DNA of 64,000 bases, taken from contig JAHCAM010000001.1 of assembly GCA_019634895.1 (NCBI GenBank), forward strand, positions 1-64,000, written 5' to 3'. The stretch is from Steroidobacteraceae bacterium. GTDB taxonomy: Bacteria; Pseudomonadota; Gammaproteobacteria; Steroidobacterales; Steroidobacteraceae. This document shows, piece by piece, positions 37,268-46,070 of this stretch; position 1 is the stretch's first letter; every line of letters begins with the position of its first letter. The notes beneath the pieces were generated by a model that was not told where the DNA came from, ran no database searches, and saw only the letters and a list, made by a program, of their open reading frames with translations. Position numbers and translations under genes: made by a program.

Positions 37268-38079
37268 GGCTTCCCGGCGATGATCTGCAGCACCAGCGGC
37301 GTCACCAGCATGGTCGCGGGCTCGGTCTCGGCGGCGGCGAACTCCTGCCGCACGGCCTCGGCCCAGGATGCCTCGATCGCGCCCTGCGCGGTCTGCTGCT
37401 CGAGGTGAATGCGGATGAAGGACGCCGGCCACTGCCACATCTCGTCGGCCGGCCGCAGGCAGTAGATCCGCGGAATCGCCTCGCGGATCGCAAAGCCGCG
37501 CTCCTCCAGCAGGCGCAACAGCGGCTGCGCGACGTTCGGTTCGCCGCCGGCGGCGCGCCAGCCCTTCATGACCTGCTGCGCGAACTCGCGCTGGCGCGGG
37601 TGCGGCGGCGCGAAGCAGAAGGTCTCGTACACCAGGTACTCGTGGAAGATCGCGAGCCCGCCGGGGCGCAGCGCGGCGGCGATCTTGTCCACCAGCAGGG
37701 CCGGGGAGGACACGAAGCAGGCGACCCAGCGGCACCACGCGAAATCGTAATCGCCGCCCGGCAGCGGGTCGGTCATCAGGTCGAGCTCGTGGTAACGGAC
37801 GTTCGCAAAGCCGTGTTTCGCGAGCATCGCGCGGCCCGCCTCGACGTAGCGTCCCGAGCGCTCGACGGCGACCACCTCGCCCGTGGGGCCGACGATCTGC
37901 GCGAAATCGGCGGCCGCGTAGCCGGGGCCGGCGCCGACGTCCAGTACGCGCGAGCCGGCGCCGATGCCTGCGCGCTGCCAGCAATCGCGCACGGCCGCGC
38001 CCCAGACGCGGTGCTGCAGCCCCAGGCGGAGCAGCTCCTCGTCGTGCGTGCCCAGGAAATAGTCGCGGTCGGTCTTCAC
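37264..38079 (-). CDS. Class I SAM-dependent methyltransferase
   Basis: 271 residues from a GTG that overlaps the upstream gene as GTGA. The SAM-binding motif I is VLDVGAGPGYAAADFAQIVG (about 43-62); motif II is near YDFAWCRWVACF and post-II near LRPGGLAIFHEY. The target is unknown (small molecule, possibly a lipid or quinone). The TAA stop comes from a palindromic repeat. Confidence 0.82.
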   Translation of the reverse strand: MKTDRDYFLGTHDEELLRLGLQHRVWGAAVRDCWQRAGIGAGSRVLDVGAGPGYAAADFAQIVGPTGEVVAVERSGRYVEAGRAMLAKHGFANVRYHELDLMTDPLPGGDYDFAWCRWVACFVSSPALLVDKIAAALRPGGLAIFHEYLVYETFCFAPPHPRQREFAQQVMKGWRAAGGEPNVAQPLLRLLEERGFAIREAIPRIYCLRPADEMWQWPASFIRIHLEQQTAQGAIEASWAEAVRQEFAAAETEPATMLVTPLVLQIIAGKP

Positions 38080-38795
38080 TCCGCCTGCTTGACGGGCCAC
38101 GGGTGCAGCTGGAAATCGAAGGGCCGCTGCCCGCTGACCAGGCGGCTGACCAGCAGCAGCGCCATCGCCTCCGTATACCGGGCCGTGCGCAGCGGGCCGA
38201 CGTCCACCGGTTCGAAGCCGATTCCCGCGGCGAGCCTGGCGACGCGTGCCTTGCTGCCCGCATCGTCCCCGGAAATCAGCACGCTGACCGGGCCGCCGGC
38301 GGTCGCCGGGTGCGCCATCACCGTGTAGTACACGGTGTTGAAGGCCTTGACCACGTGTGCGCCCGGGGCCAGTGACTGCACCAGCTCGCCCATCGACCCG
38401 GCCTCGATGGGCGCGGCGACTTCGACGCCGTTGCGCACGCCGAGCGGGTTGGTGACGTCGATGATCAGCTTGCCGTCGAGGGCGCCGAACGAGCGGATGG
38501 TTGCCTCCACCGCCGACCACGGCACCGCGAGCACGATCGTGCCGCAGGCCGCCGCGGCGCCGGCCGGCGCGACCGCGGTGGCGCGGGCCCCGGTGCGGGC
38601 GACCAGGTTGCGCACGCGCTCCTCGTCCGGCGTGCGTGAACCGTAGACGATGCGCTCGCCGAGGCCCGCGAACCGCGGCCCCAGCGCGCCGCCGACCGAG
38701 CCGGTGCCGATGATGGCGATGCAATCGTCCGGTTCCGCCGCATGCGCGGGGATGGCGAGCACGGCGGCCAGCAGCAAACAAGGGAGGTGCTTCAT
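38076..38795 (-). CDS. NADPH-dependent F420 reductase-like Rossmann protein with signal peptide
   Basis: 239 residues. A clear signal peptide (MKHLPCLLLAAVLAIPAHA) precedes the nucleotide-binding loop IAIIGTGSVGGALGPRFAG, then VNPL-like IIDVTNPLG and AFNTVYYTVMA, the pattern of NADP oxidoreductase/F420-dependent reductase family proteins. A signal peptide is odd for a nucleotide-dependent enzyme. It sits between GFA and methyltransferase genes, overlapping the latter. Confidence 0.78.
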   Translation of the reverse strand: MKHLPCLLLAAVLAIPAHAAEPDDCIAIIGTGSVGGALGPRFAGLGERIVYGSRTPDEERVRNLVARTGARATAVAPAGAAAACGTIVLAVPWSAVEATIRSFGALDGKLIIDVTNPLGVRNGVEVAAPIEAGSMGELVQSLAPGAHVVKAFNTVYYTVMAHPATAGGPVSVLISGDDAGSKARVARLAAGIGFEPVDVGPLRTARYTEAMALLLVSRLVSGQRPFDFQLHPWPVKQAE

Positions 38796-38800
38796 GCCGC

Positions 38801-39235
38801 TTACTCCGCCAGCAGCGTGCCGGAGCCGCCGAGTTCCTTCGGCACGTCCTTCTGCTTCGGCAGCCCGTCGTGGATGTGCAGCACCGTCTCCTCGTAGAAG
38901 ACGTGCAGGCCGGGCCGGAAGGAGAGATCCGGCAGGATCGCGGCATACACGTCCGTGAGCCCCATCGCCGGGTGCTCGGTGAGGATGTGCCCGCCGCAGG
39001 TCTTGCACCACTGGCGGATGCTGTTCGGCGTCTTGGCAAAGCTGCCGACGTTCGCTGCGCCCCTGGTGATCTTCACGTTCGCGGGCGGCCACAGCGTGAA
39101 CGCATTGACCGGCCCGGCCGACCAGTGCCGGCAGGAGTCGCAGTGGCAGTAGCCCATGGCCGCGGGCTCGCCGGTGGCGGTCACCTCGACGGCGCCGCAG
39201 AAACAGCTGCCCTTGTACGTCTTCCCGTTTCCCAT
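38801..39235 (-). CDS. GFA (glutathione-dependent formaldehyde-activating enzyme-like) family protein
   Basis: 144 residues. Zinc-binding cysteines of the GFA/CENP-V fold: GSCFCGAVEV, YCHCDSCRHWSAG and QWCKTCGGHIL. The family includes a reported S-hydroxymethylglutathione synthase, but most members have no proven activity. It lies five bases upstream of the Rossmann gene. Confidence 0.88.
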   Translation of the reverse strand: MGNGKTYKGSCFCGAVEVTATGEPAAMGYCHCDSCRHWSAGPVNAFTLWPPANVKITRGAANVGSFAKTPNSIRQWCKTCGGHILTEHPAMGLTDVYAAILPDLSFRPGLHVFYEETVLHIHDGLPKQKDVPKELGGSGTLLAE

Positions 39236-39247
39236 GCCTGTTACTCC

Positions 39248-39724
39248 TTAGCTTTCCGTCTGCAATGCCTCGCCGTGCCTGAGGTAATGATTCATGCGCT
39301 GTTCCCACTCGCGCATGAACTGCACGTAGAACTCCGCCGTGAACGTGGCGATGAACAGGTCGCCCTGCGGCCCGAGGCTGGTGTGGCTGTAGGTCACGTC
39401 GGCCTCGCTGCCTTCGCCGGCGGCGCGCAGCCGGATCGTCAGCTTGCAGGCGGTGACCTCGGGCGTGACCTTGATCATCTCGACGAACCAGCGCTCCGGC
39501 TCGTGGCGGGTGACGTACCAGATCGCATCGTACGGCCGGGCGTCGGTGACGAAGACGCAGTCCGGCTCCGCCAGGCCCGAGACCGACAGCACCAGCAGCG
39601 GGTTCCAGCCCTCGATCCAGTCGGCCTCGCGCACCGGGCAGAGCAGCGGAAACACGCCGGCGGGCGGCGCGATGAGGCGCTGGGTGTAGGTGTGCGTGAT
39701 GCGGTTGGGCGGGCGGATGTTCAT
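39248..39724 (-). CDS. SRPBCC family protein
   Basis: 158 residues. Starts MNIRPPNRITHTYTQRL; the helix-grip pattern is seen in VFPLLCPVREADWIEGWN and the C-terminal helix GDLFIATFTAEFYVQFMREW. Ligand and role unknown. The start ATG at 39724 is 13 bases after the TIR-like gene's stop. It is not close in sequence to the SRPBCC protein at 33779. Confidence 0.72.
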   Translation of the reverse strand: MNIRPPNRITHTYTQRLIAPPAGVFPLLCPVREADWIEGWNPLLVLSVSGLAEPDCVFVTDARPYDAIWYVTRHEPERWFVEMIKVTPEVTACKLTIRLRAAGEGSEADVTYSHTSLGPQGDLFIATFTAEFYVQFMREWEQRMNHYLRHGEALQTES

Positions 39725-39737
39725 GTCCGCCGCAATT

Positions 39738-40178
39738 CTACAGCGCGGCGACCCAGCGCTCGAACTCGCGTTCGGTGCGCTTGCCGACCGGCACCGCCGC
39801 GCCGCGGCGGAACGACCGGCTGCCCCAGATGTGGATATAGCCGCCGAGGTCCGAGGGCAGGTAGTACTCGCCGTACCGGACCATGGCGACTCTCTTCTCG
39901 CCGAAATGCCCGTAGAAGTAGCCGAGCTCGAACAGCACGTTGAGGTTCGGGATCGCATGACGGTTGTTGCGGATGCGGGTGGTGGACTCGGGCGAGAACA
40001 CCAGCAGCGCCGCATCCACGCGGCCGCGGACGTGGTCGAGGTCCTTGAGCAGCGTGCGCCCGGCGGTGAAGGCATCCCACCACGGCAGGAACTTCAGCCC
40101 GGGACGCGCGAAGTGCGTGGCGATGGCGCGTGCCTGCGATTTGGCGGCGGCGGAGGAGCCGATGAAGATCGTGGCCAT
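39738..40178 (-). CDS. Stand-alone TIR-like (PF10137-type) predicted nucleotide-binding protein
   Basis: 146 residues. It matches the TIR-like domain seen in CBASS effectors of the Cap12 type: IFIGSSAAAKSQARAIA at the N-terminus (betaA and loop), WWDAFTAGRTLLKDL, DAALLVFSPESTTRIRNN, and LNVLFELGYFYGHFGEKRVA followed by YYLPSDLGGY. The Glu in LFELG is at the position of the catalytic Glu in NAD-cleaving TIR domains. No STING, SAVED or other sensor is fused or adjacent; crcB lies four bases upstream and an SRPBCC gene downstream. NADase activity is inferred, not shown. Confidence 0.75.
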   Translation of the reverse strand: MATIFIGSSAAAKSQARAIATHFARPGLKFLPWWDAFTAGRTLLKDLDHVRGRVDAALLVFSPESTTRIRNNRHAIPNLNVLFELGYFYGHFGEKRVAMVRYGEYYLPSDLGGYIHIWGSRSFRRGAAVPVGKRTEREFERWVAAL

Positions 40179-40182
40179 GGCG

Positions 40183-40572
40183 TCAGGCGTGATGCAGCGA
40201 CCCGCCCATGAGCCTGAAGCCGAGCCAGACCGCGGCGATGCCGACGATTACGCTCAGCCCCGCATACGACGCGGCGGTCAGCAGCTCGCCGCGGCGGACC
40301 AGGTACAGCGCGTCCATCCCGAACGCCGAGAATGTCGTGAACCCCCCGAGCAGGCCGGTGAACAGGAATAGCCGCGTGTCGGCCGTGAAAAAGTCGTGTT
40401 TCTCGACGAGCGCGGCGAGGATGCCGGCGACGAAGCAGCCGGCCACGTTCACCGCGAATGTGCTCCAGGGGAATTTCTCCAGCGTCGTCAGGTGCAGCAC
40501 CCAGCCGCCAACCTTGTAGCGGGCGACCGAGCCGATCAGGCCGCCGAAGCCCACGAGGATCATCGCTTTCAT
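40183..40572 (-). CDS. crcB: Fluoride-specific ion channel CrcB (Fluc)
   Basis: 129 residues, four transmembrane helices. Signatures GGLIGSVARY, FPWSTFAVNVAGCFVAGIL (conserved Asn) and GLLGGFTTFSAFGMD (the phenylalanine-box and sodium-site region). The dimer lets fluoride leave the cell. No fluoride riboswitch was recognised upstream. The ATG overlaps the DUF2007 stop (ATGA). Confidence 0.94.
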   Translation of the reverse strand: MKAMILVGFGGLIGSVARYKVGGWVLHLTTLEKFPWSTFAVNVAGCFVAGILAALVEKHDFFTADTRLFLFTGLLGGFTTFSAFGMDALYLVRRGELLTAASYAGLSVIVGIAAVWLGFRLMGGSLHHA

Positions 40573-40994
40573 GGCTGCTCCGCAATGGTCTGGCCACATG
40601 CACTGCACTGCCGGCCCCTGATGCCGGGCGGGAAGATGATGCCGCTCAGGCCCAGCGTCGCGACCAGCAGCAGCACGAGCCAGGGATTGCGCCGGTAACG
40701 CAGGTCGGTCGCGCCGCAGCGCGGGCAGTGTTCAGTCGCCAGCTCCTGCTGTTCCTCGAGGGCGCGCTCGAATTCCCCGCTGCGCTGGCGGGCAAGCAGG
40801 TCCCGGGCCGTGCGGGCGTACTCCTCGGGCACCTGCAGGCGGACGCCGCCCAGCGCCTGGGACAGCGGCCAGTTCGACCAGACGTGGTGCTCCGAGTGGA
40901 GCAGGGCCGGGATGCCCTCGCTCTCGAGCAGGCCCCTGGCGACGTGCGCGTCCAGCGGGCTGGTGAAGGAATCGATGAAGACGAACTTCGGCAC
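40569..40994 (-). CDS. DUF2007 domain protein with zinc ribbon
   Basis: 141 residues from a GTG. The N-terminal DUF2007 region reads AHVARGLLESEGIPALLHSE and GGVRLQVPEEYARTARDLLA. A C-terminal CPRCG...CSACG zinc ribbon surrounds a single hydrophobic segment (about 106-122). DUF2007 proteins are often called putative signal transducers, but their function is not known. Confidence 0.8.
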   Translation of the reverse strand: MPKFVFIDSFTSPLDAHVARGLLESEGIPALLHSEHHVWSNWPLSQALGGVRLQVPEEYARTARDLLARQRSGEFERALEEQQELATEHCPRCGATDLRYRRNPWLVLLLVATLGLSGIIFPPGIRGRQCSACGQTIAEQP

Positions 40995-41000
40995 CGGAGC

Positions 41001-41387
41001 CTACTGCCCCTGCGGCGGCTGCCAGAGCTCGACCTTGTTGCCTTCCGGGTCCATGACCCAGCCGAACTTGCCGTACTCGGAGTCGTCGGTCCTGTCGAGC
41101 ACGGCGCAGCCCTCTTCGCGCAGCGCCTTCAGCAGCGCGGCGAGGTCCTGCACGCGGTAATTGATCATGAACGACGACTGGCTGGGCGCGTAGTGATCCG
41201 TGGCCGCCTCGCCGATGCTCCAGATCGTCGTGCCCTTGTATGGCCTGCCGTCCTCGTCAGCCCAGGTGAACGCGGCGCCGCCCCATGGCAGCACGTCGAT
41301 GCCGAGGTGCTTCTGGTACCAGGCCCGCAGCGCGACCGGGTCCCGCGCCTTGAAGAAGATGCCGCCGATGCCGGTGACGCGCTTCAT
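41001..41387 (-). CDS. VOC (glyoxalase/bleomycin-resistance-like) family protein
   Basis: 128 residues. Two beta-alpha-beta-beta-beta modules: GIGGIFFKARDPVALRAWYQ and SFMINYRVQDLAALLKALRE, ending FGWVMDPEGNKVELWQPP. The C-terminal Glu in KVELWQP is a usual metal ligand. No substrate can be assigned. Confidence 0.85.
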   Translation of the reverse strand: MKRVTGIGGIFFKARDPVALRAWYQKHLGIDVLPWGGAAFTWADEDGRPYKGTTIWSIGEAATDHYAPSQSSFMINYRVQDLAALLKALREEGCAVLDRTDDSEYGKFGWVMDPEGNKVELWQPPQGQ

Positions 41388-41420
41388 GGGAGTATCACCT
41401 CTCGCTGGACGAACTTCAGC

Positions 41421-42332
41421 TCAGACGACCTGCCGCCGCGGCAGCGGCCGCCAGTATCCGGTGACCAGCGCCGTTCCGACAAGGATCACGACCATGCCGG
41501 CGATCTGCAGCCAGGACAGCCGCTCCGCGAGCACGATCCAGCCCAGCAGCGCGGCGATCGCGGGATTGACGTAGCCGTAGGAGCCGGTCACCGCGGGCGT
41601 GGTGTTGACGGCCAGCCAGGAGTAGGCGGAATAGGCGATGCAGGAGCTCATCACCGTGAGCCAGGCGAAGGCGACGAATCCGCGCCGCGTCCACTGCGGG
41701 TCGAAGGACTCGCCGGCGACCGCAGCGGCGGCGAGCAGCCCGAGTCCGCCCGTGAGCATCATCAGCGCGGTGAACATCAGCGGCGGGTTGCGCGAGCCGG
41801 CATGCCGGTAGTAGATCGTGCCGAGCGACCAGGACAGGCAGGCGACCAGGATCAGCAGCTGCCAGCCGAGCGCGCCGAAGTCCCAGCCTCGCGCGGGGGA
41901 GAGCACGAACACGACGCCGACCAGGCCGATGGCGAGCCCGGCGCGCATGGTGCGCGTCAAGGGGCTGCCGCGCGCGCCCATCGAGCCGAGCCAGGCGATC
42001 CACAGCGACGGCGTCGCGTTCAGCAGCGCCGACATGTTCGACTGCACGTGCTGCATCGCGATCACGTTGCAGGCGTTGCTGAAGGCGACCGACAGCAGCC
42101 CCATGATTCCGAGGTGGCGCAGTTCGGAGCGCTCCAGCACCGGCGGGCCGGCGTGCCACCAGGCGAAAGCGAGCAGCAGCAGCCCCGCGGCGCTGAAGCG
42201 CAATCCCGCCGCGACCAGCGGCGGCAGGTCGGTGACCATGACCTTGGTCGCGAGGTAGCTCGATCCCCAGAGCAGGTAGACGGCCGCCAGCGCCAGGGCG
42301 AGGCGGGCCGGCGGTGGCTGGACCTGGCTCAG
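41421..42332 (-). CDS. EamA/DMT-family permease, probable CTG start
   Basis: 303 residues from a CTG that overlaps the OPT gene's TGA as CTGA. Ten hydrophobic segments in two EamA repeats; LALAAVYLLWGSSYLATKVM and NPAIAALLGWIVLAERLSW are typical of the RhaT/YedA group. The substrate is unknown (amino acids or metabolites). No ATG, GTG or TTG precedes the first helix except far inside the OPT gene. GGGGG lies about five bases before the CTG. Confidence 0.82.
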   Translation of the reverse strand: MSQVQPPPARLALALAAVYLLWGSSYLATKVMVTDLPPLVAAGLRFSAAGLLLLAFAWWHAGPPVLERSELRHLGIMGLLSVAFSNACNVIAMQHVQSNMSALLNATPSLWIAWLGSMGARGSPLTRTMRAGLAIGLVGVVFVLSPARGWDFGALGWQLLILVACLSWSLGTIYYRHAGSRNPPLMFTALMMLTGGLGLLAAAAVAGESFDPQWTRRGFVAFAWLTVMSSCIAYSAYSWLAVNTTPAVTGSYGYVNPAIAALLGWIVLAERLSWLQIAGMVVILVGTALVTGYWRPLPRRQVV

Positions 42333-44257
42333 TCGCGCCCCCGCTGCGTGGCAACGCGATGCAGCCACCAGCCCATGAACGCCAGCGCGACGATGCCGGC
42401 CCACTTGCCGGGCTGCAGCGATTCCCTGAGCGCGAGCACGTTGGCGTCGCCGGAGGCCACGATCGGGATCGCGATCAGCACGCCGATGATGGCCTCACCG
42501 GCGATCAGGCCGGCGGAGAACAAGAGCCCCATCTGCTTGAGCTTCTCCGTGTCGCCGCCGGGGTTGCGGCGGCGGTGCCAGCGGGTCGCGAGCTCCGCGA
42601 TCAGTCCGCCGACGAAGATCGGCGTGGACAGCTCGAGCGGCAGATAGATGCCGACCGCGACCGCGAGCACCGGCGCGCGCCAGCTCTTGCCGCTGCGCCG
42701 CAGGTACTCGTCGACCGTGATGACGATGGCGCCGACCACCGCGCCGGTCGCGACCATGTTCCAGGGCAGTCCGCTGCCGAAGATGCCGCTGGCGACCGAG
42801 GCCATCAGCGTCGCCTGCGGCGCAGCCAGCGCGTTCACGCCCTCGCGCGCGGGCGTGCCGATGCCGTAGGCCTCGAGCAGCAGGTTGAGGACCGGCGCCA
42901 TGACTGCGGCGGAGGCGAGCGCGCCGATGCCGAGCATGACCTGCTGGCGCCAGGGCGTGGCGCCGACCAGCTGGCCCGCCTTGAGGTCCTGCAGGTTGTC
43001 GCCGGCGATGGCGGCAGCATTGCAGATCACCGCGCCGATCATCACCGCGGCCACGGGTCCGACCGTCGAGCCGCTGCCCATGATCGCGAGCAGGATGAGC
43101 GAAGCGAACAGGATCGTCGAGATGGTGATGCCGGAGACCGGGTTGTTCGAGGAACCGACCAGGCCCGCCATGTAGCCGCTGACGGAGGAGAACACGAAAC
43201 CGGCGATGACCATGATGATCGCCATCGTGAAGGCGATGCCGAGGCTGTCCACCACCGCGTAATACAGCGCGAACAGCGGCAGCACGAACAGCACGATGCC
43301 GGTCAGGATCGCGCCCATCGGCAGGTCGCGCTCGGTGTGCGGCACGCCCGCGGCGGAGGCGCCCCGGAGCGCGAGCCCGGTGCGCACGCCGGAGAACAGC
43401 GACTTGCGCAGCGACCACAGCGACCACAGGCCGCCGATCAGCATCGCGCCGACGCCGATGTAGCGGATCTGCCGGCTCCAGATCGTGTACGCGGTGTCCT
43501 CCGCCGACAGCCCGGAGACCAGCGCGGCCAGCTCCGGGTTGCCGTCCATCAGGAAGGCGTTGTAGAAGGGAATGAACACCCACCACGACAGCGCGCCGCC
43601 CGAGAGCATCAGGCAGCCGATGTTGAAGCCGACGATGAAGCCGACGCCCAGCAGGGCCGGCGACAGGTTGATGCCGAAGAAGCCGATGCCGCGGTCGCCC
43701 AAGAAGCGCGCGGCGGTGAAGGCCTCCGGCGACAGCTTGAAGCCCGACAGCGCCAGCTTGAACAGGGCCGCCGCGCCGGCCGCGCTCGCCAGCGCCTTGA
43801 GGCCGCGGCCCGGATCCTCGCCGACCTTCAGCACCTCTGCGGTCGCCACGCCCTCGGGAAATTGCAGCTTCTGCTCGATGATCAGCGTGCGCCGCAGCGG
43901 CACCGAGAACAGCACGCCGAGCAGGCCGCCGAGGCCGGCGATGGCGATGACCCAGCCGTACTCGAACCGGGTCCAGTGCCCCATCAGCACCAGCGCCGGA
44001 ATCGTGAAGATCGTGCCGGCGGCGATCGCCGAGCCCGCCGAGGCGCCGGTCGCGACGATGTTGTTCTCGAGGATGTTCGAGCGGCCGAGCAGGCGCAGCA
44101 CGCCCATGGAGATCACGGCCGCCGGAATGGCGGTCGCGACGGTGAGGCCCGCGAACAGGCCGAGGTAGGCGTTCGCCGCCGCCAGCAGCACGGTCAGGAC
44201 CAGCGACAGCAGGATCGCGCGGACGGTCAGCTGCCGTGCAGCATCGGGTGAACTCAT
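42329..44257 (-). CDS. Oligopeptide transporter, OPT family
   Basis: 642 residues with about 14-16 transmembrane helices. Family features: ANAYLGLFAGLTVATAIPAA near the N-terminus, NIVATGASAGSAIAAGTIFT, QKLQFPEGVATAEVLKVGE and DNLQDLKAGQLVGATPWRQQ. Bacterial OPT proteins take up peptides or metal chelates. It precedes an M2 dipeptidase and POT transporter on the same strand, a likely peptide-use group. Confidence 0.9.
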   Translation of the reverse strand: MSSPDAARQLTVRAILLSLVLTVLLAAANAYLGLFAGLTVATAIPAAVISMGVLRLLGRSNILENNIVATGASAGSAIAAGTIFTIPALVLMGHWTRFEYGWVIAIAGLGGLLGVLFSVPLRRTLIIEQKLQFPEGVATAEVLKVGEDPGRGLKALASAAGAAALFKLALSGFKLSPEAFTAARFLGDRGIGFFGINLSPALLGVGFIVGFNIGCLMLSGGALSWWVFIPFYNAFLMDGNPELAALVSGLSAEDTAYTIWSRQIRYIGVGAMLIGGLWSLWSLRKSLFSGVRTGLALRGASAAGVPHTERDLPMGAILTGIVLFVLPLFALYYAVVDSLGIAFTMAIIMVIAGFVFSSVSGYMAGLVGSSNNPVSGITISTILFASLILLAIMGSGSTVGPVAAVMIGAVICNAAAIAGDNLQDLKAGQLVGATPWRQQVMLGIGALASAAVMAPVLNLLLEAYGIGTPAREGVNALAAPQATLMASVASGIFGSGLPWNMVATGAVVGAIVITVDEYLRRSGKSWRAPVLAVAVGIYLPLELSTPIFVGGLIAELATRWHRRRNPGGDTEKLKQMGLLFSAGLIAGEAIIGVLIAIPIVASGDANVLALRESLQPGKWAGIVALAFMGWWLHRVATQRGRD

Positions 44258-44273
44258 CGGAATGCCCCTTCGC

Positions 44274-46070
44274 TTACCAGCCGCAGCGGCGGCCGTGGTT
44301 CTCTTTTTCGAGCCAGCCCATCAGCGGCTGGAAGTACTCCACGATGGCACTGGCGTCCATCTGGCGCGTGCCGGTCAGTTTCTCCAGCGCATCCTGCCAT
44401 GGGCGGCTGGCGCCGAGCGCGAGCATCTCTCGGAACCGGCGACCGGCCTCTTCGCTGCCGTAGATCGAGCACTCGTGCAGCGGGCCCTGGAATCCCGCCG
44501 CCTCGCACAGCGCGCGGTGGAACTGGAACTGCAGCACGAAAGACAGGAAGTACCGCGTGTAGGGCGTGTTGCCGGGGATGTGGTACTTCGCGCCCGGATC
44601 GAAGTCCGCCTCGCTGCGCGGCATCGGCGCTTCGACGCCCTGGTACCGGCGCCGCAGCTCCCACCAGGCCTGGTTGTACCTGTCCGGCGGGATGCGCCCG
44701 GAGAACACGCCCCAGCGCCACTGGTCCACGAGCTTGCCGAAAGGCAGGAAGGCGATCTTCTCGCTGGCGACCTTCATCTGCCGGTTGATGAGCGCCTCGC
44801 GGGTGGATTTCTGGCCCCGCCCCAGCAGGCCGATGTCCGCCAGGTAGCCCTCGGTCATGGACAGGTTGACCGTGTCGCCGATCGCTTCGTGGAAGCCGTC
44901 GTGCGCGCCGCTCTGGTAGAGATACGGCTGGTCGAGGTAGCTCAGGTAGTAATAGATGTGCCCGAGCTCGTGGTAGATGGTGTAGAGGTCCTCCTCGTTG
45001 GTCTGGATGCACTGCTTGATGCGCACGTCGCCCTTGGTATCCATGTTCCAGGCGCTGGCGTAGCAGTCCACCTCGCGGTCGCGCGGCCGGGTCAGCATCG
45101 AGCGCTCCCAGAAGCTCGCCGGCAGTTTCGGGAAGCCGAGGGAGACGTAGAAGGCCTCGGCCGATCCGGTCATCTTCCTCGCGTCGTAACCCTGCTTCAC
45201 GAGCTCCGCGGTGACGTCGAGGTCCGACACGCCCGCGTAGGGTTCCAGCAGGTCGTAGATGTTGTTCCACTGCTGCGCCCACATGTTGCCGAACAGGTGG
45301 GCGGGCACCGGCTTGCCGTCCGGCACCAGCGCCTTGCCGTAGCGTTCCTGCAGCTTGCCGCGGGCGTAGCAGTGCAGCCCGTCGTAGAGCGGCTTGACCT
45401 GCTGCCACAGCCGGTCGGTCTCCGCCTCGAACTCCGCCGGGCCCATGTCGTAGCCGCCGCGCCAGAGCTCGCCGAGGTCGGCAAAGCCGAGGCCGCGCGC
45501 GCCCTCGTTCGCGAGCTCGACGAAGCGCACGTAGTCCTCGCGGATCGGCTTCGAGATCGCGTGCCACCCTGCCCAGGCGTCGAGCAACTCGGCCGGGTCG
45601 CGGCTCTCCGCGAGGCGCTGCGCGAGCTGCTCGAAATTCAGGCAGCTGTCCGGGCCCTGCGGGCAGTGCTTGCCGGCGCTGTACACCGAGACCATGCGCG
45701 TCTCGATCTCCGCCTGCTCCGCGCGCTTCGCGGGATCGGACGGCGCCGGCGCCGCCAGGCTGAACTTGAGCTGGCGGATCGCGCGCGAGGCATTCGCGGA
45801 AAGCGCGCGTCCTTCGAAGGCCCTCGCCTCGCCGACCAGGCGCCCGACGTCGGCCTGCACGCGCTCGTAGGCCTTCGCGGCCAGCGCCTCGGTGTCCGGC
45901 GTGATGTAGGTGAGCTGGGTCCAGGCCGCCAGGGCGTTCTCGTGGCCGGACTTCAGCAGTTCCGCGTTCGCCCGCACGACGAACTCGTCGGGCGTCTCCC
46001 GAGGCTGCTGGGCTGCGCAGGCCGCGAGCGCGAGCGCGGCGCAGCCGGCAGCGGCGGAGCGGCGCTTCAC
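44274..46070 (-). CDS. M2 family peptidyl-dipeptidase (ACE-like) lipoprotein
   Basis: 598 residues from a GTG that overlaps the POT gene as GTGA. A lipoprotein signal (LALAACAAQQ, lipid Cys near 18) leads into the all-helical M2 fold. The zinc site is HELGHIYYY with the third ligand Glu in HEAIGDTVNLSM. Further hallmarks are FFxQ-like SFVLQFQFHRALCEAAG and NMWAQQWNNIYDLLEPY. ACE-type enzymes remove C-terminal dipeptides. It is likely at the outer or inner membrane facing the periplasm, feeding adjacent peptide transporters. Confidence 0.92.
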   Translation of the reverse strand: MKRRSAAAGCAALALAACAAQQPRETPDEFVVRANAELLKSGHENALAAWTQLTYITPDTEALAAKAYERVQADVGRLVGEARAFEGRALSANASRAIRQLKFSLAAPAPSDPAKRAEQAEIETRMVSVYSAGKHCPQGPDSCLNFEQLAQRLAESRDPAELLDAWAGWHAISKPIREDYVRFVELANEGARGLGFADLGELWRGGYDMGPAEFEAETDRLWQQVKPLYDGLHCYARGKLQERYGKALVPDGKPVPAHLFGNMWAQQWNNIYDLLEPYAGVSDLDVTAELVKQGYDARKMTGSAEAFYVSLGFPKLPASFWERSMLTRPRDREVDCYASAWNMDTKGDVRIKQCIQTNEEDLYTIYHELGHIYYYLSYLDQPYLYQSGAHDGFHEAIGDTVNLSMTEGYLADIGLLGRGQKSTREALINRQMKVASEKIAFLPFGKLVDQWRWGVFSGRIPPDRYNQAWWELRRRYQGVEAPMPRSEADFDPGAKYHIPGNTPYTRYFLSFVLQFQFHRALCEAAGFQGPLHECSIYGSEEAGRRFREMLALGASRPWQDALEKLTGTRQMDASAIVEYFQPLMGWLEKENHGRRCGW

